From contig NZ_CP040813.1 of NCBI RefSeq assembly GCF_009498295.1, positions 2,673,001-2,737,000 of the forward strand: a stretch of DNA of 64,000 nucleotides. The letters are read 5' to 3'. The translations under genes were made by a program, and so were the position numbers. This document shows, in pieces, positions 53,865 through 60,729 of the stretch. The notes beneath the pieces are model-generated. The model was not told the DNA's origin, searched no databases, and saw nothing but the letters and a program-made list of their open reading frames with translations. Every line of letters starts with the position of its first letter. Position 1 is the first letter of the stretch. The DNA comes from Oceanihabitans sp. IOP_32. Its GTDB lineage: Bacteria; Bacteroidota; Bacteroidia; Flavobacteriales; Flavobacteriaceae.

Positions 53865-55282
53865 TATAAGCTTTTATTAATTTGATATCCTATTTTCTGT
53901 ATTTGCTTTGTTTTGTTTTGAACCTCTTCTGTTTCATTTTCAGGAATCTTTTCAACCTCTATTGCCTCCATTAATTCAATAATATGTGATAAAACTCTTA
54001 AAGGTGATTTTTGGTTTAAAGATTGAAACACTTTATCCCCAAACTCTTTAACCATATCTTGAATTTCAGGCTCCGAAAAAGCAGAATGTCCTGTTTTAAT
54101 TGCATCAAAGGTTTGAGAAGCACGTTTTATTAACTTACCAGGAGCATCTGCGGCTTTATTATAACCAATATTATATTTATGATCGTTTAAGTTTTCTATA
54201 AACGCACTTGTGTCATTATCAAACTTTGAACTATCAAAGAATAACTTATCTCTAGAGTTTAAATGTTTTTCAAGATTGTTAGAATTGAAATCAATTTGTG
54301 GTTCTTCTGGTAATTTTAGTATTATTTCATTGTGTTTAGAACTAAAACTTGACCAAATCTCTTTGTCTCCAAAAAAATGTTTATCTCGATTTCCTTCTGC
54401 TAAATTTCTGAATTCCTTACCATCATACTCATTCCTAAATCGCAAATAGTCAAATGCTATTGATTTTAATTCATCAACATCACTATCTGAATATCCATCA
54501 AATGCTTTCTTGCTAGTTTCTCCGTAAAAATTATTTAACCATTTTGTTAGGAACAAAAATTGATCTTCTCTACTGTCAAGTTGAGTGTAAATACCATCAT
54601 ATTCTAAATATTCAAGATATTCATCCATAACAGCCATAGTATCAAGATATTTTTTTACTTCACTTTCTTTTTCACCCATCCAATCAGATATACTTTTTAT
54701 GGCTTCTGTTTCGGTGATTTTAGGAGTTAGTTTATCAAATATTTGTTTTGCTTTTAGGTATTTTTCAATTGGGTTATAGCCTAATTTTTCATCTTCACCC
54801 ATTTGATAAGTTGTTTCCAACCTCTCTATTTCAATTGGATTTTCTTCTAATGTAACAGGAAGTACAATGGCTTTAAAGTATCCAGTTCTATCTATTTTAT
54901 TTAAGAGCATTGCTCTACGATTACCATCAATAATTACTCCATCTTTGGTAATAATTCCAACTTTTTGCTGACCAAAATCACGAATACTTTGCAATGTTTT
55001 TTTATTACGATCAATTTTAGATTCCCAAAGTAATTTTTCAATTAAATCTCTACCAAGATCTGTTTCAACATCTATAATCTGATTTTGTTTTTCTAATGAT
55101 TTAGTTCTGCTAAGAATTCTACCATTGTATTTGTTGTAGATTAAATAAGAAAGAGGAATATTATAAACTTTTTCAGTTTTTAATTGTCCTTCCCACATTA
55201 TTTCGTGGTTTAATAAATCAGTTCTGTCTTTACAGCTATTTATTACTTCTTGTATTTTTTCTTTTCTAACTTCTTTATTCAT
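53864..55282 (-). CDS. Cassette C16: ParB/Srx-like protein
   Basis: The 472-residue protein has a ParB/sulfiredoxin-type motif GQQKVGIITKDGVIIDGNRR followed by AMLLNKI. DGNRR is the nucleotide-binding/NTPase signature of this fold, also found in phosphorothioate and defence proteins. NKYNGRILSRTKSLEKQNQI and LGYNPIEKYLKAKQIFDKL surround it. The rest is helical and not recognised. It lies between a C5 methyltransferase (2 bp) and the helicase (1-bp overlap), so it belongs to the same defence operon. Confidence 0.8.
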   Translation of the reverse strand: MNKEVRKEKIQEVINSCKDRTDLLNHEIMWEGQLKTEKVYNIPLSYLIYNKYNGRILSRTKSLEKQNQIIDVETDLGRDLIEKLLWESKIDRNKKTLQSIRDFGQQKVGIITKDGVIIDGNRRAMLLNKIDRTGYFKAIVLPVTLEENPIEIERLETTYQMGEDEKLGYNPIEKYLKAKQIFDKLTPKITETEAIKSISDWMGEKESEVKKYLDTMAVMDEYLEYLEYDGIYTQLDSREDQFLFLTKWLNNFYGETSKKAFDGYSDSDVDELKSIAFDYLRFRNEYDGKEFRNLAEGNRDKHFFGDKEIWSSFSSKHNEIILKLPEEPQIDFNSNNLEKHLNSRDKLFFDSSKFDNDTSAFIENLNDHKYNIGYNKAADAPGKLIKRASQTFDAIKTGHSAFSEPEIQDMVKEFGDKVFQSLNQKSPLRVLSHIIELMEAIEVEKIPENETEEVQNKTKQIQKIGYQINKSL

Positions 55283-55284
55283 AT

Positions 55285-56991
55285 TTATTTCTGATTGGCA
55301 ATAGTAGATATTTTGTTTACAGCATATAATGAGAAAAGCTGTTTTAAAGGGATTTTATCCTTTTCTGTAAAAACAACAGTTTCGTTTTGTTCAAAAAGCA
55401 TATCAGGACATTTTACTTTATCTAATATTTCTTGGATTTGATCAACTAGCTCAGTTGGTTGTTCTAAATTATTAATTGGAATTTGCTTTTCATACATTTC
55501 TTGCAGTTCATATTTAGTTCCAATTTTCTCAGTAAAACCGTTATTGATTATATTTAAAAATTTCTTACCACTTTTGAACTCCTTAATTAGCTCTTCTATT
55601 TTTTCAAAATATCCATCTTTTACTTTTTGTATTGGAAAGCCTTCTCCAGTACCGTATTGAATTGAAGTAAACCATTTATTTTTAGTTTTACTATTTTGAT
55701 CAATATCATAGTTAGAAAGTGTTACAGTAAGATTTCCGTCTTTTATTGGGTGTCTTCTAAATCTTGCACCTTTTTTCTTAACAGGTGGCTTATCAAATCC
55801 CTTTCTATTGTAATTGTTCAAATTTTTCACATTTACAAGATTTGGTTTTGCAGCAACAATTAATTCTTTCGGTTTTTCTAATTTTAGTGTTTCAATAACT
55901 GTTTTTGCTAAAGCCCTGCTCACTGGACAACATACTGCATTACCTACTAAACGCCACTTGGTGTTTTCGCTCCCTAAAAATTGGTAAGTTATTGGGAATC
56001 CCATAATTAAAGCTGCTTCTCGAACTGTTGGCAACCTATATTCACCATTTCCTTTTCTTCTTATCTCAGATTTATATATTATGGATTCTCTAGAGTTCGC
56101 AATTTTCGTTGCCGTAATTGTTCTGCTTGGATTATTGTTGTTTTCAGGGAATGACATTCTTCCCATATAAGGGTGATTCTGTTTCCAAAATTTAGAAAAT
56201 TTCCATTCAACTTCATATATTCCAGTATCATAGAAATGATCAGATATTTCATTTTTAGGTATAGAAATATTGTAATTTATATCACTAATCTGATTTGTTG
56301 ATTTTTGCTCGTAAGGATTTGGAAAATTTTCCTTTATTTCTTTTATAGATCTATAACTAGGTAAACCACCTTTATCTTTTGGACTCTTGTGAGTTTTTTT
56401 CGGAATAATAAGTTTTTTCTTTTTTATAATTTCACCAGAAACAACTCTTTTTCGAGCCTGTATTGATCCGTAATCAGCAGAGTTTACAATTGTTGTATTT
56501 TCATATAAATTAATTGCAACTTTATTAGGACTTATCTTGTGAGAATTAGCCCAGTCCGACAACCCCAAATCTTTAAAAGTATATTCGGTTTGGAGATAGC
56601 GCTTAGAGTTTACAACATTTTCCATAAACCAAGCTTTAAGTGTAGAGTTTGGCTTATGTTTTTTTACAGCAACAATTCTTAAAAATGTTTCTGTAAGTTT
56701 TACTCCAAGAGATTTATCTGCTTTTCCAGATTTATTTGAACTTGAAAAACTTACACAAGGTGGGCTACCGAGAATAATGTCCGTATCAGGAATTTGTTCG
56801 ATTTCCTCAATTGAGTTTTCAAAATCAAGAATGTTTTTAGGATTACAATTAAGGCCGAAATTATGATTGTATGTTTCAACAGCTGGTTTCCACTGGTCAT
56901 AACCGTATAATAGCTCAATTCCCATTTGCCTAAAACCTTCTGAAAAGCCACCAGCTCCACAAAAAAAATCAATGGCTGTTATTTTATTCAT
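55285..56991 (-). CDS. Cassette C16: DNA (cytosine-5) methyltransferase
   Basis: 568 residues. The C5 motifs are in order: I AIDFFCGAGGFSEGFRQMG, IV IILGSPPCVSFSSSNKSG with the catalytic cysteine, VI AWFMENVVNSKRY, VIII SIQARKRVVSGE, and X RLVGNAVCCPVSRALAKT. The C-terminal ~170 residues after motif X (PPVKKKGARFRRHPIKDGNL) are additional and unrecognised. The gene is first in the operon; its product would mark host DNA while helicase and nuclease parts act on unmodified DNA. Confidence 0.93.
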   Translation of the reverse strand: MNKITAIDFFCGAGGFSEGFRQMGIELLYGYDQWKPAVETYNHNFGLNCNPKNILDFENSIEEIEQIPDTDIILGSPPCVSFSSSNKSGKADKSLGVKLTETFLRIVAVKKHKPNSTLKAWFMENVVNSKRYLQTEYTFKDLGLSDWANSHKISPNKVAINLYENTTIVNSADYGSIQARKRVVSGEIIKKKKLIIPKKTHKSPKDKGGLPSYRSIKEIKENFPNPYEQKSTNQISDINYNISIPKNEISDHFYDTGIYEVEWKFSKFWKQNHPYMGRMSFPENNNNPSRTITATKIANSRESIIYKSEIRRKGNGEYRLPTVREAALIMGFPITYQFLGSENTKWRLVGNAVCCPVSRALAKTVIETLKLEKPKELIVAAKPNLVNVKNLNNYNRKGFDKPPVKKKGARFRRHPIKDGNLTVTLSNYDIDQNSKTKNKWFTSIQYGTGEGFPIQKVKDGYFEKIEELIKEFKSGKKFLNIINNGFTEKIGTKYELQEMYEKQIPINNLEQPTELVDQIQEILDKVKCPDMLFEQNETVVFTEKDKIPLKQLFSLYAVNKISTIANQK

Positions 56992-57039
56992 AATTGGTTA
57001 ATAATTTTCATTTCACAAAGGTATTAAAATCATTTCGTA

Positions 57040-57123
57040 GCGTTGGCAAAAAACAGCTCTTTTGGTTTTTCTACGTTGGATTTCGTGTCGGCAAAAACCA
57101 AATGTGCTGTTTGTGCGGTTGGC
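57040..57123. repeat. S4, second-family site
   Basis: AACAGCTCTTTTGGTTTTT pairs with AAAAACCAAATGTGCTGTT; ends GCGTTGGC and GCGGTTGGC. Same CTCTTTT/AAATGTG block as S1-S3. Confidence 0.76.
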
Positions 57124-57138
57124 TTTTCAGCTTGCTTA

Positions 57139-57187
57139 CAACGTAAAAGTATATGAGCCTGTACTTGTATGGCTTATATACATTGTT
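57139..57187. repeat. R16, minimal 49-bp attC-like site
   Basis: CAACGTAAAAGTATATGAGC and GGCTTATATACATTGTTA form a short hairpin with a stem of GTATATGAGCC/GGCTTATATAC and an 11-base loop. Edge of C16: TAAGC after R15 GTTG pairs with GCTTA before CAAC. It has only the outer and inner boxes, without the large loop of the others. Confidence 0.82.
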
Positions 57188-57244
57188 ACCCATCCGTATT
57201 TTTAAAAAGGGCAATTAGTGAGGAACGAACTAAAATTAAAGAGA

Positions 57245-58066
57245 ATGAGTAAGAAAATAGATTTAGATAAATATTACACAACAACTGAAATAGCTAAAAA
57301 ATGTATAAAGAAAACATACGATATTATAGGTATAAACAACATAAAAGAAATAATTGAACCGAGTGCAGGAAATGGGTCTTTTAGCAATCTAATTAATGGT
57401 TTTTCAAATGATTCTAAAGCGTGCACAGCTTATGATATTGAACCTGAACATCAAAGCATTATACAACAAGATTTCCTTGAATTAGATTTACCTTATAAAA
57501 AAGGAAGATTGTTTATAGGAAACCCTCCTTTTGGCGAAAAGAATTTACTTGCAATGAAATTTTTTAAACACTCTGTCTTAATGGGTGATTATATATCATT
57601 TATTCTACCAATAAGCCAGTACAATAATAACCAACAAATGTTTGAGTTTGATTTAATTCATAGTGAGGATTTAGGTAAAAGCCCTTATAGTGGGGTTGAT
57701 GTTCATTGCTGCTTAAACATATATAAAAGACCTACAAACGGAGTTAATAAAAAACCTAATAAACATAAACTTAATGATGTAACTATTAAGGAAGTTAGAA
57801 AAGCAAGAAATCAATTTTTACCTAAAGATTTTGAGTATGATTATTCTTTATGCACTTGGGGCGATTTAGGTAAAAAACCAAATTATCAAGGCGAATTTAA
57901 TCAAGAAGCGTATATAAGGATAAACAATGATAAGGTTAGGTTAGAAATTTTAAATTGCTTGAATAACGCTAATTGGATTGAAATTTATAAAATGGAGAGA
58001 AGTCCAAGACTAAAGCAATGGCAAATATTAAAACATTTAAAAGATTCAATTATTGGGATTGAGTAA
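57245..58066 (+). CDS. Cassette C17: N6-adenine DNA methyltransferase-like protein
   Basis: The product has 273 residues from the ATG at 57245 (MSKKIDLDKYYTTTEIAKKC); a GTG nine codons upstream is possible. Motif I-like IEPSAGNGSFSNLING, AYDIEPEHQ, and motif IV FIGNPPFGEKNLLAMKF mark it as a gamma-type adenine methyltransferase-like enzyme. The C-terminal half has ITVEVR-type and WGDLGKKPNYQGEF segments not recognised. It is opposite in strand to most cassettes, directly next to the recombinase end, so it is the last acquired cassette if insertion occurs at the attI side. Confidence 0.82.
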   Translation: MSKKIDLDKYYTTTEIAKKCIKKTYDIIGINNIKEIIEPSAGNGSFSNLINGFSNDSKACTAYDIEPEHQSIIQQDFLELDLPYKKGRLFIGNPPFGEKNLLAMKFFKHSVLMGDYISFILPISQYNNNQQMFEFDLIHSEDLGKSPYSGVDVHCCLNIYKRPTNGVNKKPNKHKLNDVTIKEVRKARNQFLPKDFEYDYSLCTWGDLGKKPNYQGEFNQEAYIRINNDKVRLEILNCLNNANWIEIYKMERSPRLKQWQILKHLKDSIIGIE

Positions 58067-58102
58067 GCACGTATGAGTGGTTGCCCTTTTTAAAAATATT
58101 GT

Positions 58103-58137
58103 GGGTAACAATTGGATATAGACAATTGTCTATATCC
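58103..58137 (-). other. Candidate attI: GTTACCC plus 24-bp palindrome
   Basis: On the minus strand, 12 bp after the recombinase stop, lies a perfect 24-bp palindrome (arms GGATATAG and CTATATCC, 58114-58137), then AATT and GTTACCC (58109-58103). GTTACCCA is also the sequence at the far edge of cassette C17 (57185-57192). This is the place expected for the primary recombination site. The palindrome might alternatively be a terminator. Confidence 0.6.
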
Positions 58138-58149
58138 GCATTATGTGGA

Positions 58150-59277
58150 CTAAGATAATAAATCTTTTATTTCCATGAACGATCTATTGGCGACGTGTGT
58201 GTATATTTCTGTTGTTTTAGTTGAGCTATGGCCTAATAAAATTTGAATGTGTCTAATGTCAGTACCATTTTCTAATAAATGAGTAGCAAAGCTATGTCTT
58301 AATATGTGAGGTGTCACTTTTTTAGAAACACCTGCTTTTTTTGCAGCGTCGGCAATAATATTTATAACGCTAGTAACACTGTATTTACCACCATTTTGTC
58401 CTTCAAAAAGATATGTTTTAGGTCGGTATATTTTATAATAGAGTCGCAGATCTTTTAAAATACTTGGACTTAATACAGATATTCGATCCTTATTGCCTTT
58501 AGCATTGTTAATCTTTACAACCATTCTGTTACTGTCTATATCAGTCACAAGAAGATTTAATAACTCACCTCTTCGAAGTCCAGAAGAGTATAGCAACCCT
58601 ACAATACACTTGTGTTTAATATTATTAGTGTTATTTATAATTTTTATAATATCTTCTTTGGATAAAACCTCAGGCAAATGTCTCTCTTTTCTTGGCCTTT
58701 CAATAGAATAAAATCTGTTAGGCATTTCATGTACAATCTCGTAAAAGAATTTTATACTATTAATGGCCAGATTTAAATAAGAATTCGATTTTCCTTGTTG
58801 TATTAGTAATTGTAAATAGGCTCTAACGTCTGTCTCATTCAGATTAATAGGGTCTTTGTTGTAGTAGTGATTAATAAAAGCTTCAAAACAAGACACATAA
58901 TTACGTACTGTATTAGCAGAATATCTTTTGAGTTCTAATTTTAGTAAATAAGACTCTGGGCAGTATTTTGTTCCGTTTTTACTTTTTCTATTTCTATAAC
59001 GTTCTAAATTTAATTTTGGTTTATCCTCGTTTATTATTTTTTTCGAAAAGAAATAATTGCCGTTAATCCAGGCAAATCCTCGAAAAGTTTTAAATATTAA
59101 TTCTAAATTTGTTTTACTGTTTTTAATATAGAACAAACCAAACTCTTCGCTCCAAGTAACCCCAGGTAAGGTTTCTACAAGTCTTTGTATAACTCGGTCT
59201 GAATTAAATTGCATACCAATTTGTTTCTTTTGGTTAATAAGTAAATGTTTTAAAGTGATGCTTTTAGATGTTTTCAC
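58150..59277 (-). CDS. Array tyrosine recombinase (integron-integrase-like, no IntI patch)
   Basis: 375 residues. Residues 1-90 form an extra N-terminal domain (LPGVTWSEEFGLFYIKNSKT, IFKTFRGFAWINGNYFF); ~105-195 the SAM-like DNA-binding domain; ~200-375 the catalytic domain with R235 (SSGLRRGELL), K260, H324/R327 (HILRHSFATHLL), H350 (LLGHSS) and Y359 (EIYTHV). All catalytic residues are present. The insert that marks IntI between motifs II and III is absent: LRLYYKIYRPKTYLF leads straight on. It lies at the end of the cassette array and is transcribed towards it. Proposed as the enzyme that moves the cassettes; XerC/D-like chromosomal roles are the alternative. Confidence 0.85.
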   Translation of the reverse strand: MKTSKSITLKHLLINQKKQIGMQFNSDRVIQRLVETLPGVTWSEEFGLFYIKNSKTNLELIFKTFRGFAWINGNYFFSKKIINEDKPKLNLERYRNRKSKNGTKYCPESYLLKLELKRYSANTVRNYVSCFEAFINHYYNKDPINLNETDVRAYLQLLIQQGKSNSYLNLAINSIKFFYEIVHEMPNRFYSIERPRKERHLPEVLSKEDIIKIINNTNNIKHKCIVGLLYSSGLRRGELLNLLVTDIDSNRMVVKINNAKGNKDRISVLSPSILKDLRLYYKIYRPKTYLFEGQNGGKYSVTSVINIIADAAKKAGVSKKVTPHILRHSFATHLLENGTDIRHIQILLGHSSTKTTEIYTHVANRSFMEIKDLLS

Positions 59278-59317
59278 AGTTTTTTGTTTACCAAAATAAT
59301 GGATATAAATTATTTAA

Positions 59318-59343
59318 ACGTATCTTATTCGAATAACATACGT
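59318..59343. promoter_or_regulatory. 26-bp palindrome between recombinase and Zn-ribbon gene
   Basis: ACGTATCTTATTC pairs with GAATAACATACGT with one mismatch pair. It is centred between two divergent start codons (59277 and 59364), the typical position for an operator controlling both genes. Confidence 0.55.
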
Positions 59344-59353
59344 ATAATATACG
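59341..59353. promoter_or_regulatory. 13-bp palindrome CGTATAATATACG
   Basis: Perfect odd-centred palindrome that overlaps the 26-bp palindrome by three bases. It may be part of the same regulatory site. Confidence 0.4.
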
Positions 59354-59363
59354 GCTAATTATT

Positions 59364-59747
59364 ATGTTCATGAACGATCAAAAAGAGTGCTTATATTGCA
59401 AGTTACCTTTAGTAGGCAGAGCAGATAAAAAATTTTGCGACCCGCAATGCAAAAGTGCTTATCAATATCAAAAGTTTAAAACAGCACCACAAAAGTTTTA
59501 CAACAAAGTATCTACTCAGTTAAAGCTTAATAGAAAGCTTTTAAAAGCCTATAATAAAGGCGGTAAAGTAATTGTAAGAGCCGAGGTTTTACAAGAAAAA
59601 GGCTTTAATTCTAGATTTTTTACCCATTACTGGAAAAATAAAAAAGGTCATGTTTATCTTTTTGTATTCGAATATGGCTATTTAAAAAAGAAAGAGCATA
59701 ATATTGAAAAATATATTCTTATCACTTGGCAAGATTATATGCAGTAA
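59364..59747 (+). CDS. Zn-ribbon protein divergent from the recombinase
   Basis: The 127-residue protein has an N-terminal zinc ribbon: ECLYCKLPLVGRADKKFCDP with a following C (QCKSAYQYQK), i.e. CxxC...CxxxC. The rest is basic: KFYNKVSTQLKLNRKLLKAY, GKVIVRAEVLQEKGFNSRFF. A second ATG two codons in is possible. The protein could bind DNA through its ribbon. It shares an 86-bp intergenic region with the recombinase, which contains two palindromes, so it may regulate or assist the recombinase; this is inference. Small proteins of this type occur widely in Flavobacteriia without known function. Confidence 0.7.
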   Translation: MFMNDQKECLYCKLPLVGRADKKFCDPQCKSAYQYQKFKTAPQKFYNKVSTQLKLNRKLLKAYNKGGKVIVRAEVLQEKGFNSRFFTHYWKNKKGHVYLFVFEYGYLKKKEHNIEKYILITWQDYMQ

Positions 59748-60031
59748 AAATAACGTAAATATTAGCCTTGAATTAATACCAATGTAGTTTTGATCTGTTG
59801 CATTATTAATTTGAATTATTTGTTGTTCAGATGAGATAGAAAATCAAAGCATAGCCATAGTTTTATGCTATACCGAAATATGAGCGAAAAACAAGCGAAC
59901 CATCGCTCTTAGTCTTAGAAAAAGATCGACTTATTAAACGCAAGCACATCTATGTATAGCAGGGCATGGATTTCAAAAAAGTGAAAAACTTAAGGTGTTG
60001 CAACCAAAATAAAGCCAAAACAACACCTAAT
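59748..60031. other. Gap between Zn-ribbon gene and ssrA terminator, no gene seen
   Basis: AT-rich spacer with several short inverted segments (for example TTAATACCAAT and CATAGCCATAG / CTATACC-type). No ORF is supported. Confidence 0.4.
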
Positions 60032-60065
60032 AAAAAAAACCTTGTAAACACTGGTGTTTACAAGG
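60032..60065 (-). terminator. Intrinsic terminator of ssrA
   Basis: CCTTGTAAACAC and GTGTTTACAAGG form a perfect 12-bp stem around TG; on the minus strand it is followed by eight T. It lies 8 bp past the tmRNA 3' end. Confidence 0.88.
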
Positions 60066-60072
60066 TTTTTAG

Positions 60073-60464
60073 TGGAGTCGGAGAGAATCGAACTCTCGTC
60101 CAAACAAGTAACCAAAGAGCTTTCTACACGTTTATTCTTTTCTTGGGTTTTCGACTAAAAGCTGGTTAAAGACAACCCACTTTTAGCTTAGCTTCTTTAG
60201 TTTCGAAAAGGCATCAAAGCACTACCTTATCTATATTGACATTTACGATGCCTCAAAATGGAACGCCGCCAATCAAGGCTTTCCGGAGACATAAAGCTTG
60301 TACACCTGGTGTACCTAGGCCAATCTTACTATAATTCAGATTATGCAGCTAAAGCGTAGTTATTCTCGCCGTTTAAAATTTGGTCTAGCCTTTAACGTGT
60401 TTCAATGCCATTACACGACGTGCTTACCGTTCAATTAATCTCGCTGTCAAAACCAGTCGACCCC
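60073..60464 (-). ncRNA. ssrA: tmRNA
   Basis: On the minus strand the RNA starts GGGGTCGACTGGTTTTGACA and ends GAGAGTTCGATTCTCTCCGA then CTCCA, so 5' and 3' ends form the tRNA-Ala-like domain. The tag reading frame GGCGAGAATAACTACGCTTT codes GENNYALAA and a stop, the usual Bacteroidota tag with the resume codon in AACGGCGAG. It rescues stalled ribosomes. The 3' end faces the cassette array but is intact. A TATCTTTG box at 60633-60640 (minus) could be part of its promoter, about 170 bp upstream. Confidence 0.96.
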
Positions 60465-60729
60465 TTAATTAATTGTTTTTTTAAATGCGTTTTAATCAAA
60501 AAAAGCATCGGTTTTTGGGCGTTACCCACTTTTGCTTTTAGTGGCAAAACTGGGTCGGGCTTTCGGCAGTCGCTTTTTTTGAGAAAAACAAAAAAGAGCT
60601 TCAACAAATGCCTCAATCCCTAACGCGGGCAGCAAAGATACCAAAAAAAATTCAATAACGAAGCAAAACCCAGACTACCATCTACAAAAACTATACCAAA
60701 AAAATAAGTTGTCAGATTATAAAAAAATC

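Noticed and set aside
10591-57187. R sites as plain transcription terminators or REP elements
   Set aside because: They occur also where genes converge or change strand, have no consistent T-run, and their flanks match between the two ends of the same cassette, which terminators would not do.
10139-58109. CRISPR array
   Set aside because: The repeats are spaced by genes of 0.5-7 kb and are palindromic sites, not short repeats with uniform spacers.
58150-59277. Recombinase as a standard IntI integron integrase
   Set aside because: The extra internal segment of IntI between catalytic motifs is absent, and the N-terminal domain is unlike IntI.
60073-60464. ssrA as the integration site of the whole array
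   Set aside because: tmRNA 3' end is intact and no direct repeat of it was found on the other side of the array at about 9.6-10.1 kb.
60431-60616. 61-residue minus-strand ORF upstream of ssrA
   Set aside because: Overlaps the tmRNA 5' end and has no recognisable protein character.
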